A stretch of DNA of 37,518 nt from assembly GCF_002939385.1 (NCBI RefSeq), contig NZ_MULI01000070.1, forward strand, positions 1-37,518, written 5' to 3'. The stretch's first letter is position 1, and each line of letters starts with the position of its first letter. The translations under genes were made by a program, and so were the position numbers. Shown here piece by piece: positions 28,403-36,641 of this stretch. Under the pieces are notes generated by a model that did no database searches, was not told where the DNA came from, and saw only the letters and a program-made list of their open reading frames with translations. The stretch comes from Streptomyces sp. MH60 (lineage in GTDB: Bacteria > Actinomycetota > Actinomycetes > Streptomycetales > Streptomycetaceae).

Positions 28403-29499
28403 GCGAACTGCCCGGCGTCCTCGCCGCCCTCCCCGTCCTCCGCGCCGTCCCCGGCGATCCGGACGAACCCGGCGCGGGCGATGACGGCCTGCGACGCGGT
28501 GTTCTCCGGCTCGGTCGTCGCGAGCACGGACGTCACCGTCTCCCGCGCCAGCGCCCACGCGGACAGCGCGCGCAGCCCCTCGGTCGCGTAGCCGTTGCCC
28601 CGGGCCGCCTCGACGAGGTCGTAGCCGATCTCCACTTGGCCCTTCTCGTCCGGCGCCCCGTGGAAGCCGATGCCGCCGACCGCGCGCCCGTCCTCGCGCC
28701 GGACCAGGACGAAGACTCCCCACACCGGGCGGTGGACCCCCGTCTCGTACGCCTTCACCAGCATTCCGGCGGCGTCCCGGGTGCCCTGGAAGGGCCCGCC
28801 GTCGATCCACGCGAAGCCGCCGTCGCCGCCCGCGGCGAGGTCGGTGGCGGCGGCGGGCGTGAGGCCCTGGAGGGTGAGCCGCTCGGCCGGGATCACCAGG
28901 TTGTTGCGCCAGCGCCACTCGGTGACCGGGGCCCGGCCGGGCAGGTCGCCGCGGCCGGTGGCCCACAGCAGGGTGCGCCAGGGGTCGGTGTCGGGCCGGA
29001 CGTGCGGGAAGAGCCGGGCGAGGAGGTCCGCACACCGCTCGGCGGGCGGTTCGTAGGCCAGCCCGAGACCTTCGGCGATGTCGTGCGTGTGCAGGAACAC
29101 CTCGGTGATCCCCATCGCGGCGAAGCCCTCGCGGTCCGCGCTGCGGAAGGGGTACGGGTGGAAGGCCCGGACCTCGCGCGGGGTGGTGCGGACGGCGGCG
29201 GCGAGCAGCGCACCGGTCGTCTCGATGACCTGGAGGACGCCCTCGTTGTCGGCCGGGTCCAAGCCGTCGTCGCTGCCGTCCAGGGTGATCTCGAACGGCA
29301 CGTACGCCTCGGTGGCGCGTCCGGCGAGCTGCCCGGCGTAGGCGATGAGATCGCTCGCGACGTGCTTCGCCGTGTACCGGCAGTCCCAGTCGAGCCGTCC
29401 GGCCCGTGTCGCGCGCCAGTCCCGGTCCGTCGCCGTGCGCAGCAGCGCGACGGCGCCCGCGACGGCCTCTTCCACCTGTTCCCCGCCCAGTGTCCGCAT
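28384..29499 (-). CDS. Fusion of MDMPI/DinB-like domain and GNAT acetyltransferase
   Basis: 371 residues. Residues ~5-185 look like a mycothiol-dependent maleylpyruvate isomerase/DinB-type four-helix domain: DWDCRYTAKHVASDLIAYAG (His46) and MGITEVFLHTHDIAEGLGL (His137, His139), the usual metal-ligand positions. Residues ~205-371 form a GNAT N-acetyltransferase with the acetyl-CoA loop EIGYDLVEAARGNGYATEGLRALS (around 300-305) and ATTEPENTASQAVIARAGFVR. The two halves suggest one enzyme that conjugates or opens a small molecule and also acetylates, or two linked activities; no substrate is evident. Its stop overlaps the DUF4031 gene tail. ATG 29499 is at the conserved start. Confidence 0.88.
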   Translation of the reverse strand: MRTLGGEQVEEAVAGAVALLRTATDRDWRATRAGRLDWDCRYTAKHVASDLIAYAGQLAGRATEAYVPFEITLDGSDDGLDPADNEGVLQVIETTGALLAAAVRTTPREVRAFHPYPFRSADREGFAAMGITEVFLHTHDIAEGLGLAYEPPAERCADLLARLFPHVRPDTDPWRTLLWATGRGDLPGRAPVTEWRWRNNLVIPAERLTLQGLTPAAATDLAAGGDGGFAWIDGGPFQGTRDAAGMLVKAYETGVHRPVWGVFVLVRREDGRAVGGIGFHGAPDEKGQVEIGYDLVEAARGNGYATEGLRALSAWALARETVTSVLATTEPENTASQAVIARAGFVRIAGDGAEDGEGGEDAGQFAYELRG

Positions 29500-29509
29500 G
29501 CGGGGCAGG

Positions 29510-30166
29510 CTAGGCGCCGGGGGTGTCCGGGAGCGACAGCATTTCCAGCTCGCCGGTGAGGTTGTGGCGGGCGGTCGCCTCCCACTCCCGCCGTCCGTGC
29601 GGGGTGTGGAACAGGCCGGGCAGGCCGAGGAGTTGGCGCAGGATCGCGGCCCGGCCCTCGCGGAAGGCGTCGTTCGGCACGAAGTGGTACTCCTCGCGCA
29701 CGGCCGCCGTGTACGCCGCGTACGCCGACGGCGGGGAGGCGAGGACCGCCAGGTCCGCGTCGCACAGGACCTGCCCGTCGCGGTCGTCGGCGGCCGGGGC
29801 GTGCGTCACGGTGAGCCGCACCAGCCGGGCCACCTCGGCGGTCTTCGCCGCGGACACCCCGGCCTCGGGCAGCGCGCGCTCGGCGAGGCGGGCGGAGCGC
29901 TCCTCGTTCTCGGACCGGTCGGGCCGGTAGACGGCGTCGTGGAACCACGCGGCGAGCCGCACCACGTCCACGTCGTCGGCGTGCTGGGCCAGTACGTCGA
30001 CGTGGTCCAGGACCGCCGTGAGGTGCGCCAGGGTGTGGTAGCGCCGCTGGGGCTCCTGCCAGCGGGCGAGCAGATCGTCGGCGTACGGCGCGGGGTCGGG
30101 GCCGTGGGCGGCGGCTCCCGCCAGGGCGTGGGCGAAGCGGGTGCGCAGGGCGTCGAGGTCGGCCAT
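29510..30166 (-). CDS. HD-superfamily metal-dependent phosphohydrolase-like protein
   Basis: 218 residues. The first block RWQEPQRRYHTLAHLTAVLDHVDVL supplies an early His; RLAAWFHDAVYRPDRSENEERSARLAERAL holds the HD pair; LVRLTVTHAP and VLCDADLAVLA give the distal His and Asp. This is the COG4339-type predicted HD hydrolase. ATG 30166 has GGAAGA about 8 bases upstream. It lies 10 bp upstream of the MDMPI-GNAT gene on the same strand and divergent from a TetR gene (100 bp). Substrate is unknown. Confidence 0.9.
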   Translation of the reverse strand: MADLDALRTRFAHALAGAAAHGPDPAPYADDLLARWQEPQRRYHTLAHLTAVLDHVDVLAQHADDVDVVRLAAWFHDAVYRPDRSENEERSARLAERALPEAGVSAAKTAEVARLVRLTVTHAPAADDRDGQVLCDADLAVLASPPSAYAAYTAAVREEYHFVPNDAFREGRAAILRQLLGLPGLFHTPHGRREWEATARHNLTGELEMLSLPDTPGA

Positions 30167-30266
30167 GGGTGCATTCTTCCAGATAATGTTCGTGATAGCT
30201 TCTAACCGAAGTGTCTGCGTGCCCGGCCGGGTGGCCGGGCGGAACTCGAGAGGCGGCGGGCGGACC

Positions 30267-30920
30267 ATGCCTCAGGCGCGCACCAGCACCCCGCGCGAGC
30301 GGTACCGCACCCAGGTGCGCGCGGAGATCAAGGAGCACGCCTGGGAGCAGATCGCCACGGCGGGGGCCTCCGCGCTCTCCCTCAACGCGATCGCCAAGCG
30401 GATGGGCATGAGCGGGCCCGCGCTCTACCGGTACTTCGACGGCCGCGACGAGCTGATCACCGAACTCATCCGGGACGCCTACCGCAGCCAGGCCGACACC
30501 CTCCGCGCCGCCGCCGAGGCCGGCGCCGACCTGGCCGGACTCGCGCACGCCCTGCGCGCCTGGGCCCTGGACGACCCGCAGCGCTACTTCCTCATCTTCG
30601 GCACCCCCGTCCCCGGTTACCACGCGCCCGACGACATCACCGAGATCGCCGCCGAGACCATGGCGGTCATCGTCGACGCCGCCGCCGCACCGCCGTCGCC
30701 GGGCGGCGGCACCGGCGGGGCGTTCGACGCCCACCTCGACACCCACCGGCAGTGGGCGGGGGACCATCCGGCGCCCGCCCCGGTCCTCCACCGCGCCCTG
30801 TCCTTCTGGTCCCGGCTGCACGGTGTGCTGTCCCTGGAACTCGCCGGGCAGTTCACCGGCATGGGCTTCGACCCCGCTCTTCTCTTCGAGGCCGAACTGA
30901 AGGACCTGCTGGGCCCCTAA
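30267..30920 (+). CDS. TetR-family regulator with WHG-type C-terminal domain
   Basis: 217 residues. HTH at about 15-62 (EIKEHAWEQIATAGASALSLNAIAKRMGMSGPALYRYFDGRDELI). The C-terminal domain has ALRAWALDDPQRYFLIFGTPVPGY and FWSRLHGVLSLELAGQF, the TetR_C_13/WHG pattern. ATG 30267 was chosen by alignment of the HTH; no strong ribosome site precedes it. It is followed 10 bp later by an MDMPI-type gene in the same direction, so it likely regulates that operon and the divergent HD/MDMPI-GNAT pair. Confidence 0.93.
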   Translation: MPQARTSTPRERYRTQVRAEIKEHAWEQIATAGASALSLNAIAKRMGMSGPALYRYFDGRDELITELIRDAYRSQADTLRAAAEAGADLAGLAHALRAWALDDPQRYFLIFGTPVPGYHAPDDITEIAAETMAVIVDAAAAPPSPGGGTGGAFDAHLDTHRQWAGDHPAPAPVLHRALSFWSRLHGVLSLELAGQFTGMGFDPALLFEAELKDLLGP

Positions 30921-30930
30921 CGTGGAGTCC

Positions 30931-31614
30931 ATGACGACTCCCGCAGACCTGCACGACGTACGCGACCCCGAGCTGCCCGGCCGGCTGCTCACCCTCGAAC
31001 GCGACGAACTGGTGCCGCTGCTGCGCTCCCGCCCGGACGCCGACTTCACGCTGCCGGTGGCCGCGTGTCCGGGCTGGACCGTGCGCGACGTGCTGGCGCA
31101 CTGCTCCAGCGCGCTGATCCGGGTGGTGGAGAAACGCTTCGAGGAAGGCGTCTTCTCACCCGAGTGCAACGACCGCGACATCGCCGAACGCGCCGACTGG
31201 AGCAACGCCCGGGTCGTCGACGAACTGGAACGCGGCATGACCGAGGCCGGCCCGGTGATCGCGCGCTCGGACGGCAGGCTGGACGCGGTGGCGCTGGGCG
31301 AGTGGGTGCACGCCGGTGACGTACGGGTGACCTTCGGCGAGCCGGGGGCGTACGCGGGGCGCGGGCTCCCGGAGGCGCTCGCGCTGCTCGGCACGGTCAC
31401 CCGGGCGCGCGGTCACGTGCCGCTCCACGCCGACCTGGACGACCTGGACGAGCCCCTGAAGCTGGGCGAGACGAGCGGTGAGCGGCCGCCGGGCCGGTTC
31501 ATCGGCGACGGCCCCACCCTCGTACGGCTCTACGCGGGCCGTCCCCTGGACGGAGCGGCGGGGTACGAGCTGGCCGGGGTGGAGGCGAAGGAACTGAACA
31601 TCTTCGGCGGCTGA
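30931..31614 (+). CDS. Maleylpyruvate isomerase family mycothiol-dependent enzyme
   Basis: 227 residues. MDMPI N-terminal pattern VAACPGWTVRDVLAHCSSALIRVVE (His in VLAHC) with a second His in LGEWVHAGDVRVTFGEP, matching the helix-bundle metal ligands of mycothiol-dependent isomerases/S-transferases. The C-terminal part (GRFIGDGPTLVRLYAGRPLDGAAGYELAGVEAKELNIFGG) is the usual sterol-carrier-like tail. ATG 30931 follows GTGGAG by only 4 bases; in-frame GTG 30922 is an alternative. It is the second MDMPI-type domain in 3 kb, after the fusion protein. Substrate unknown. Confidence 0.88.
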   Translation: MTTPADLHDVRDPELPGRLLTLERDELVPLLRSRPDADFTLPVAACPGWTVRDVLAHCSSALIRVVEKRFEEGVFSPECNDRDIAERADWSNARVVDELERGMTEAGPVIARSDGRLDAVALGEWVHAGDVRVTFGEPGAYAGRGLPEALALLGTVTRARGHVPLHADLDDLDEPLKLGETSGERPPGRFIGDGPTLVRLYAGRPLDGAAGYELAGVEAKELNIFGG

Positions 31615-31660
31615 GCGGCGACGCGGGGACCCGGGCCTGCCGTCGGACGCGTAGTCTTGG

Positions 31661-31676
31661 ATTGGACTAGACCTGT
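31661..31676. promoter_or_regulatory. DasR-like element (dre) upstream of cutC
   Basis: 13 of 16 positions match the dre consensus. The 12-mer TGGACTAGACCT (31663-31674) is identical to the minus strand of dre 1 at 2947-2958. It lies 24 bp upstream of the cutC ATG. Confidence 0.7.
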
Positions 31677-31699
31677 AGCAGGCCGACGAATGGGGTCCC

Positions 31700-32389
31700 A
31701 TGAGCAAGCGTGCAGTCCTGGAGGTGATCGCCCTCGACGTCGAGGACGCGGTCGCCGCCCAGGCCGGAGGCGCGGATCGCCTCGAACTGGTCACCGACAT
31801 GGCGGCCGACGGACTCACCCCGTCGGCCCCGACCGTCGCCGCGATCCGCGCCGCCGTCGACATCGACGTACGGGTGATGCTGCGGCTCGCGGACGGGTTC
31901 GCCGCCGGTGACGTCGAGCGGCTGACACGCGTCGCCGGTGAGCTGCGGGAGGCCGGGGCCACGCAGTTCGTGCTGGGGTTCCTCGACGCGGCGGGCGACG
32001 TGGACCTCGGCGCGGTGGAGCGGATCGCCGAGGTGCTGGACGGCTGCCGGTGGACCTTCCACCGCGCGATCGACCGCGCCGCGAACCGGGACGCGCTGCG
32101 CAAGCAGCTCGCGGACTTCCCGGGCCTGGACACCTATCTGACGGCCGGGGCGGCCGGGGGCGTGGACGACGGCCTGACCGTGCTGCTCGCGGAGGCGCGG
32201 CGGCGGGGGGAGCCGGGGTACGAGCAGCAGCTGCTGGTCGGCGGCGGTCTGCGGCTCGACCACGTGCCGGGGCTGATGGACGCGGGGATCGACGGCTTCC
32301 ACATCGGCGGCGCGGCACGGCCCGCCGGGTGGGCGGGGCCGGTGTCGGCGGACGCGGTTTCGCAGTGGCGGCGGGTGTTGGGGGAGTAG
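31700..32389 (+). CDS. cutC: CutC-family TIM-barrel protein
   Basis: 229 residues. The opening AVLEVIALDVEDAVAAQAGGADRLELVTDMAADGLTPS is the CutC signature. The middle WTFHRAIDRAANR and the end GLMDAGIDGFHIGGAARP follow the family barrel. CutC was named for copper homeostasis in E. coli, but that role is disputed and no copper-binding cluster is visible here. The fold and the dre-like box upstream make a role in aminosugar or cell-wall metabolism worth testing. ATG 31700 has GGGG 6 bases upstream. It is convergent with the helicase gene, 12 bp apart. Confidence 0.93.
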   Translation: MSKRAVLEVIALDVEDAVAAQAGGADRLELVTDMAADGLTPSAPTVAAIRAAVDIDVRVMLRLADGFAAGDVERLTRVAGELREAGATQFVLGFLDAAGDVDLGAVERIAEVLDGCRWTFHRAIDRAANRDALRKQLADFPGLDTYLTAGAAGGVDDGLTVLLAEARRRGEPGYEQQLLVGGGLRLDHVPGLMDAGIDGFHIGGAARPAGWAGPVSADAVSQWRRVLGE

Positions 32390-32401
32390 GAGCCCCCGCA
32401 G

Positions 32402-34447
32402 CTAGGTGAGCTGCGGCGGCAGCCCCGTCGCGTGGGTCACGATCAGCCCCGACACCGCACGGGTCAGCGCCACGTACAGGCGCCGCAGCCCCGTCCGTTC
32501 GTCCGGCTCGCCGTCGACCACGGCCTGCGGCTCGTCCAGGACCACGTAGTCGTACTCCAGGCCCTTGGCCAGTGAGGCCGGGACCAGGGTCAGGCGGGTG
32601 GCGCGGGTGGTCTCCTCGCCGGGGCCCACGTGGCCGATCCCGGCCGCCGCCAGGGCCGCGGCCAGCTCCGGCACCCTCGCGTCGGCGGCGATGAGGCCGA
32701 CCGAGCCCTCCCGCTCCAGCAGCTCACGGCAGGCCGCCACCACGTCGGCCGCCCCGCCCGGAGCCGTACGGATGTCGAAGAAGCCCGGGTTCTCGCGGAT
32801 CGACGCCACCGGCGTCAGCCCCGGCGCGATGTGCGGCAGCAGCCGGGAGGCGTACGCGATGACGTCCGTCGGCACGCGGAAACCGGCCGTCAGCTCCTCG
32901 ACCACCGCGTCGCCCTTGCCCAGGTGCCCCAGCGCCTGAGCCCAGCTCCGGGTCGCCCACGGCGTGGTGCCCTGCGCCAGGTCGCCCAGGACGGTCGCCG
33001 AACCGGTGGTGCAGCGCCGGCCCACCGCGCGGTACTGCATCGGGGACAGGTCCTGCGCCTCGTCGAGGACCACGTGGCCGAGGGAGTGGGTGCGCTCGAT
33101 CAGGTCGGTCGCCTCGTCGATCAGCACGGCGTCGGCCGGTGACCACTTGGCGGACTTCACCGAGCGGGCCGGCTTCACCCACAGCACCGCCTTCTGCTCG
33201 TCCCCGGTGAGGATCCCCTCGGCGTGCTCGGCGAGGAAGTCCGCGTCGGCGAGCAGCCGCAGCACCAGCTTGGCCGGGTCGACCTGCGGCCAGACCGACT
33301 TCACCAGCGCCTTCACGGCCGCGTTGCGTGCCACCGCGTTCTGCACCCGGTCGTCCGGCGCCTCGCCCGCCCGCTCCATCTGCACCAGCACCGCGTGCGC
33401 GATCCGCTGCGGCAGCGCCTCGCGGGCGGCGCCGTAGCGGATGTCCCGGGCGAGCAGCTCGCGGACGATCTCCTCCAGCTCGTACACCGGCACCCGCCAG
33501 CGGCGCGAGCCGCGCACCACGACGACACCCTCGGTGGGCGGCGTGACGTGGGAGTACAGGGCCCGGCGCAGCACCTCGGCCATCCGCGCGTCGCCCTTGA
33601 TCACCGCCGTCGCCGCCTCGTCCGTGCCGCGCACCTCGACGTGGGCGACCAGGTCGTCCACGGTGGCCTGGCGGACCGTCAGCTCGCCGAGGGCCGGCAG
33701 CACCTGCTCGATGTAGTGCAGGAAGGACCGGTTCGGGCCGATGACCAGCGTGCCCGTGCGGGCCAGGCGCTCGCGGTGCGCGTACAGGAGGTAGGCCACC
33801 CGGTGCAGGCCGACGGCGGTCTTTCCGGTGCCGGGGCCGCCCTGCACACAGACCGAGCCGGACAGTCCGGCGCGCACGATCTCGTCCTGCTCGGGCTGGA
33901 TCGTCGCCACGATGTCCCGCATCGGTCCGACGCGGGGCCGCTCGATCTCCTGCTGGAGCAGCCTGCTGGTGGTCGCCGCCTCGGCCGGGTCGAGCAGGTG
34001 CTCGTCCTCGTACGCGGTCAGGTCGCCGCCGGTGTAGCCGAAGCGGCGGCGCAGCGAGACGTCCTGCGGGTCCTTCTTCGACGCCCGGTAGAACGGCTGG
34101 GAGACCGGCGCCCGCCAGTCGATCACCATCGGGTCGCCGTCCGCGTCGTGCACGTGCCGACGACCGACGTAGAAGCGTTCCCCTTCCCCGCCCTCCGCCT
34201 GCTCGGCGCCCGGGGCGTACAGGTAGTCGAGCCGGCCGAAGAACAGAGGGGTCTCGCTGAGGTCGGCGAGCGCCTTGATGCGCTGCTCGATCTGGCTCTC
34301 CAGGACGGCGGCGTTGACCCAGTTCGCGGTGACGTCGGTGATGTCCAGGGACTCGACGTCCTCGCGCATGGCGCGCAGCGCGGAACGGGAAGCGGCGAGG
34401 TGGGAGCGCTCTTTGGAGAGGGGGTCGTCGTGGACGGGCGTGGACAA
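32402..34447 (-). CDS. HelD-like superfamily 1 helicase (class II, RNA polymerase-associated)
   Basis: 681 residues. An N-terminal helical arm (ERSHLAASRSALRAMREDVESLDITDVTANWVNAAVLESQIEQRIKALADL) precedes DWRAPVSQPFY and the UvrD-like core. The core has a Q-motif-like IQPEQDEIVRA, Walker A QGGPGTGKT (203-210), motif II LDEAQDLSPMQ, and the C-terminal GLEYDYVVLDEP and RLYVALTRAVSGLIVTH. Class II HelD proteins of actinobacteria bind RNA polymerase and release stalled or rifamycin-bound complexes (HelR in Streptomyces). No clear rifamycin-associated element is seen upstream, so a rifamycin role is open. The TTG at 34447 is chosen because GGAGG lies 7 bases upstream. Confidence 0.92.
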   Translation of the reverse strand: MSTPVHDDPLSKERSHLAASRSALRAMREDVESLDITDVTANWVNAAVLESQIEQRIKALADLSETPLFFGRLDYLYAPGAEQAEGGEGERFYVGRRHVHDADGDPMVIDWRAPVSQPFYRASKKDPQDVSLRRRFGYTGGDLTAYEDEHLLDPAEAATTSRLLQQEIERPRVGPMRDIVATIQPEQDEIVRAGLSGSVCVQGGPGTGKTAVGLHRVAYLLYAHRERLARTGTLVIGPNRSFLHYIEQVLPALGELTVRQATVDDLVAHVEVRGTDEAATAVIKGDARMAEVLRRALYSHVTPPTEGVVVVRGSRRWRVPVYELEEIVRELLARDIRYGAAREALPQRIAHAVLVQMERAGEAPDDRVQNAVARNAAVKALVKSVWPQVDPAKLVLRLLADADFLAEHAEGILTGDEQKAVLWVKPARSVKSAKWSPADAVLIDEATDLIERTHSLGHVVLDEAQDLSPMQYRAVGRRCTTGSATVLGDLAQGTTPWATRSWAQALGHLGKGDAVVEELTAGFRVPTDVIAYASRLLPHIAPGLTPVASIRENPGFFDIRTAPGGAADVVAACRELLEREGSVGLIAADARVPELAAALAAAGIGHVGPGEETTRATRLTLVPASLAKGLEYDYVVLDEPQAVVDGEPDERTGLRRLYVALTRAVSGLIVTHATGLPPQLT

Positions 34448-34557
34448 GGGGATGCCTCCGGATGACCTGCGGTGCGGTGGGCGCGGGGCGCGCGCGGTGG
34501 GCCGACCGGTTTCCGTCCGGACGGCAGCACTCCGTGGGGAGGCGGGCAAGAGCGGAG

Positions 34558-34588
34558 ATTCTAGGGGAGCGGACGCGGCGCGGGCCAA
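34558..34588 (-). promoter_or_regulatory. Promoter of the HelD-like gene
   Basis: On the minus strand: TTGGCC (34588-34583), 19-bp spacer, TAGAAT (34563-34558), a very good Streptomyces -10. The expected start near 34550 gives a leader of about 100 bases. The -35 overlaps the left arm of a large inverted repeat. Confidence 0.65.
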
Positions 34589-34688
34589 CCGTTTTCCTCC
34601 GCCCCGCGGCCGACCCCTAGGGGATCACGTCATCCGCTCCGGGGGATGCGCTCCCTCCAGGGTCGTAGCGGAGGCGGAGGAGGGTTGG
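34585..34688. repeat. Large two-part inverted repeat between HelD and the 61-aa gene
   Basis: CCAACC (34585-34590) pairs with GGTTGG (34683-34688) and TCCTCCGCC (34595-34603) with GGCGGAGGA (34673-34681), with a small internal loop. The 69-base middle holds the palindrome CCCCTAGGGG (34614-34623). It lies in the divergent promoter region of two genes, so it is not a terminator and may be an operator region. Confidence 0.55.
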
Positions 34689-34736
34689 GTCCGTAGACCG
34701 ATGCCGGTCGGGGGGTGGCGGTCGCACCATGGAGAC

Positions 34737-34922
34737 ATGAGCGCAGCAACCATCTCCCCCGCCCCGGCACCGGGCCGCGTGTCCGGTGCCACGCCCGTGG
34801 CCGGCAGCCACCGGCACCGGCTCGGTGACACCCTGCGCGCCGTCAGGGTGTTCGCGGGCGCCGCCTTCGACGTGGTCGTCCTCGGTGAGTACGGCGAGGA
34901 GGCCGGCGTCCGCCGCCACTGA
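34737..34922 (+). CDS. Small conserved-looking protein, 61 aa
   Basis: MSAATISPAPAPGRVSGATPVAGSHRHRLGDTLRAVRVFAGAAFDVVVLGEYGEEAGVRRH. A Pro/Ala/Gly-rich start is followed by an Arg/His-rich patch and a hydrophobic helix (AVRVFAGAAFDVVVLGEY), which might touch the membrane but lacks a signal-peptide cleavage site. GGAG lies only 2 bases before the ATG, an unusually close ribosome site, so the true start may differ. It is divergent from the HelD gene and convergent with the XPB gene (3 bp). Family not recognised. Confidence 0.6.
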   Translation: MSAATISPAPAPGRVSGATPVAGSHRHRLGDTLRAVRVFAGAAFDVVVLGEYGEEAGVRRH

Positions 34923-34925
34923 GCG

Positions 34926-36563
34926 TCAGCCGAGGACCTCGTCCGCGTCCATGATCCGGTAGGCGTAGCCCTGTTCCGCCAGGAAGCGCTGGCGGTGGGC
35001 GGCGAAGTCCTGGTCGAGGGTGTCGCGGGCGACGACCGAGTAGAAGTGCGCCTGGTGGCCGTCGGCCTTCGGCCGCAGCACCCGGCCCAGGCGCTGGGCC
35101 TCCTCCTGCCGCGAGCCGAAGGTGCCCGACACCTGGATGGCGACCGTCGCCTCCGGCAGGTCGATCGAGAAGTTCGCGACCTTCGACACGACCAGCACGC
35201 TGATCTCGCCCTGCCGGAAGGACTCGAAGAGCTTCTCCCGCTGGGCGTTGGACGTCTCGCCCTTGATGACCGGCGCGCCCAGGTGCTCGCCCAGCTCGTC
35301 GAGCTGGTCGATGTACTGGCCGATGACGAGGATCTGCTGCCCGGCGAACCGCCGCACGATCGCCTCCGTCACCTTCCGCTTGGTGTCGGTCGTCGCGCAG
35401 AAGCGGTACTTCTCCTCCGTCTCGGCGGTGGCGTACGCGAGCCGCTCGGAATCGGTGAGGTTGACCCGGACCTCCACGCAGTCGGCGGGTGCGATGTAGC
35501 CCTGCGCCTCGATCTCCTTCCACGGCGCGTCGAACCGCTTCGGGCCGATCAGGGAGAACACGTCCGACTCACGGCCGTCCTCCCGCACCAGGGTCGCGGT
35601 CAGGCCGAGCCGCCGCCGGGCCTGGAGGTCGGCGGTGAACTTGAAGACCGGCGCGGGCAGCAGGTGCACCTCGTCGTAGACGATGAGCCCCCAGTCCCGG
35701 GAGTCGAACAGCTCCAGGTGCGGGTAGACGCCCTTCCGCCGGGTCGTCAGCACCTGGTACGTGGCGATGGTGACCGGCCGGATCTCCTTGCGGGTACCGC
35801 TGTACTCGCCGATCTCCTCCTCGGTCAGCGACGTGCGCTTGACCAGCTCGTGCTTCCACTGCCGGGCGGAGACGGTGTTGGTGACCAGGATCAGCGTCGT
35901 CGACTTGGCCTGCGCCATCGCACCCGCCCCGACCAGCGTCTTGCCCGCGCCGCAGGGGAGCACGACGACGCCGCTGCCGCCGTGCCAGAAGTTCTCCACC
36001 GCCTGTTTCTGGTACGGGCGCAGCGCCCAGCCGTCCTCGGCCAGCTCGATCGCATGCGCCTCGCCGTCGACGTACCCGGCGAGGTCCTCGGCCGGCCAGC
36101 CCAGCTTCAGCAGCGTCTGCTTGATCTGCCCGCGCTCGGAGGGGTGCACGGCCACCGTGTCGGCGTCGATGCGGGCGCCGACCAGCGGCGCGATCCGCTT
36201 CGACTTCAGCACCTCTTCCAGCACCGGCCGGTCGGTGGTCGTCAGGACCAGGCCGTGCGCCGGGTGCTTGGAGAGGGTGAGCCGGCCGTAGCGGTCCATC
36301 GTCTCGGCGATGTCGACCAGCAGCGCGTGCGGCACCGGGTAGCGGCTGTACTCGACGAGCGCGTCCACGACCTGCTCGGCGTCGTGGCCCGCCGCCCGCG
36401 CGTTCCACAGGCCCAGCGGGGTCACCCGGTAGGTGTGGATGTGCTCCGGCGCCCGCTCCAGCTCCGCGAACGGAGCGATGGCCCGACGGCAGTCGGCGGC
36501 CTGCTCGTGGTCGACTTCGAGGAGCAGGGTCTTGTCGGACTGGACGATCAGCGGACCATTCAC
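34926..36563 (-). CDS. XPB/Ssl2-type DNA repair helicase (superfamily 2)
   Basis: 545 residues from GTG 36563 (VNGPLIVQSDKTLLLEVDHE), favoured over GTG 36572 because AAAGGG lies 9 bases upstream of the former. An N-terminal helicase-associated domain (to ~170) is followed by LRPYQKQAVENF, Walker A LPCGAGKTLVGAG (about 202-214), DEVH (about 297-300), GLTATLVREDGRE, and motif VI EEAQRLGRVLRPKADG. This is the bacterial XPB of actinobacteria, a 3'-5' DNA helicase with annealing activity in mycobacterial homologues. It is preceded by two small secreted-peptide genes and the end of a helicase-associated/WYL protein, all on the minus strand. Confidence 0.95.
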   Translation of the reverse strand: MNGPLIVQSDKTLLLEVDHEQAADCRRAIAPFAELERAPEHIHTYRVTPLGLWNARAAGHDAEQVVDALVEYSRYPVPHALLVDIAETMDRYGRLTLSKHPAHGLVLTTTDRPVLEEVLKSKRIAPLVGARIDADTVAVHPSERGQIKQTLLKLGWPAEDLAGYVDGEAHAIELAEDGWALRPYQKQAVENFWHGGSGVVVLPCGAGKTLVGAGAMAQAKSTTLILVTNTVSARQWKHELVKRTSLTEEEIGEYSGTRKEIRPVTIATYQVLTTRRKGVYPHLELFDSRDWGLIVYDEVHLLPAPVFKFTADLQARRRLGLTATLVREDGRESDVFSLIGPKRFDAPWKEIEAQGYIAPADCVEVRVNLTDSERLAYATAETEEKYRFCATTDTKRKVTEAIVRRFAGQQILVIGQYIDQLDELGEHLGAPVIKGETSNAQREKLFESFRQGEISVLVVSKVANFSIDLPEATVAIQVSGTFGSRQEEAQRLGRVLRPKADGHQAHFYSVVARDTLDQDFAAHRQRFLAEQGYAYRIMDADEVLG

Positions 36564-36641
36564 GGGCGGCACCCTTTCGCGTGCGTACGGCCGGACGACG
36601 GCTCGGCCAAACGTCCAGTGTGCCTGATCGCGGGGCCGGGC

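Noticed and set aside
28893..31400. An 835-codon minus-strand frame over the HD, TetR and MDMPI genes
   Set aside because: No homologous pattern; low-complexity Arg/Pro/Ser composition typical of a wrong frame.
34448..34588. N-terminal extension of the HelD-like protein (MARAASAPLESPLL...)
   Set aside because: Ser/Pro/Arg-rich without family resemblance; it overlaps the TAGAAT promoter. TTG 34447 with GGAGG fits better.
34448..34736. Rifamycin-associated element upstream of the HelD-like gene
   Set aside because: I looked for its inverted repeat as I remember it and found no match; a motif scan would be decisive.
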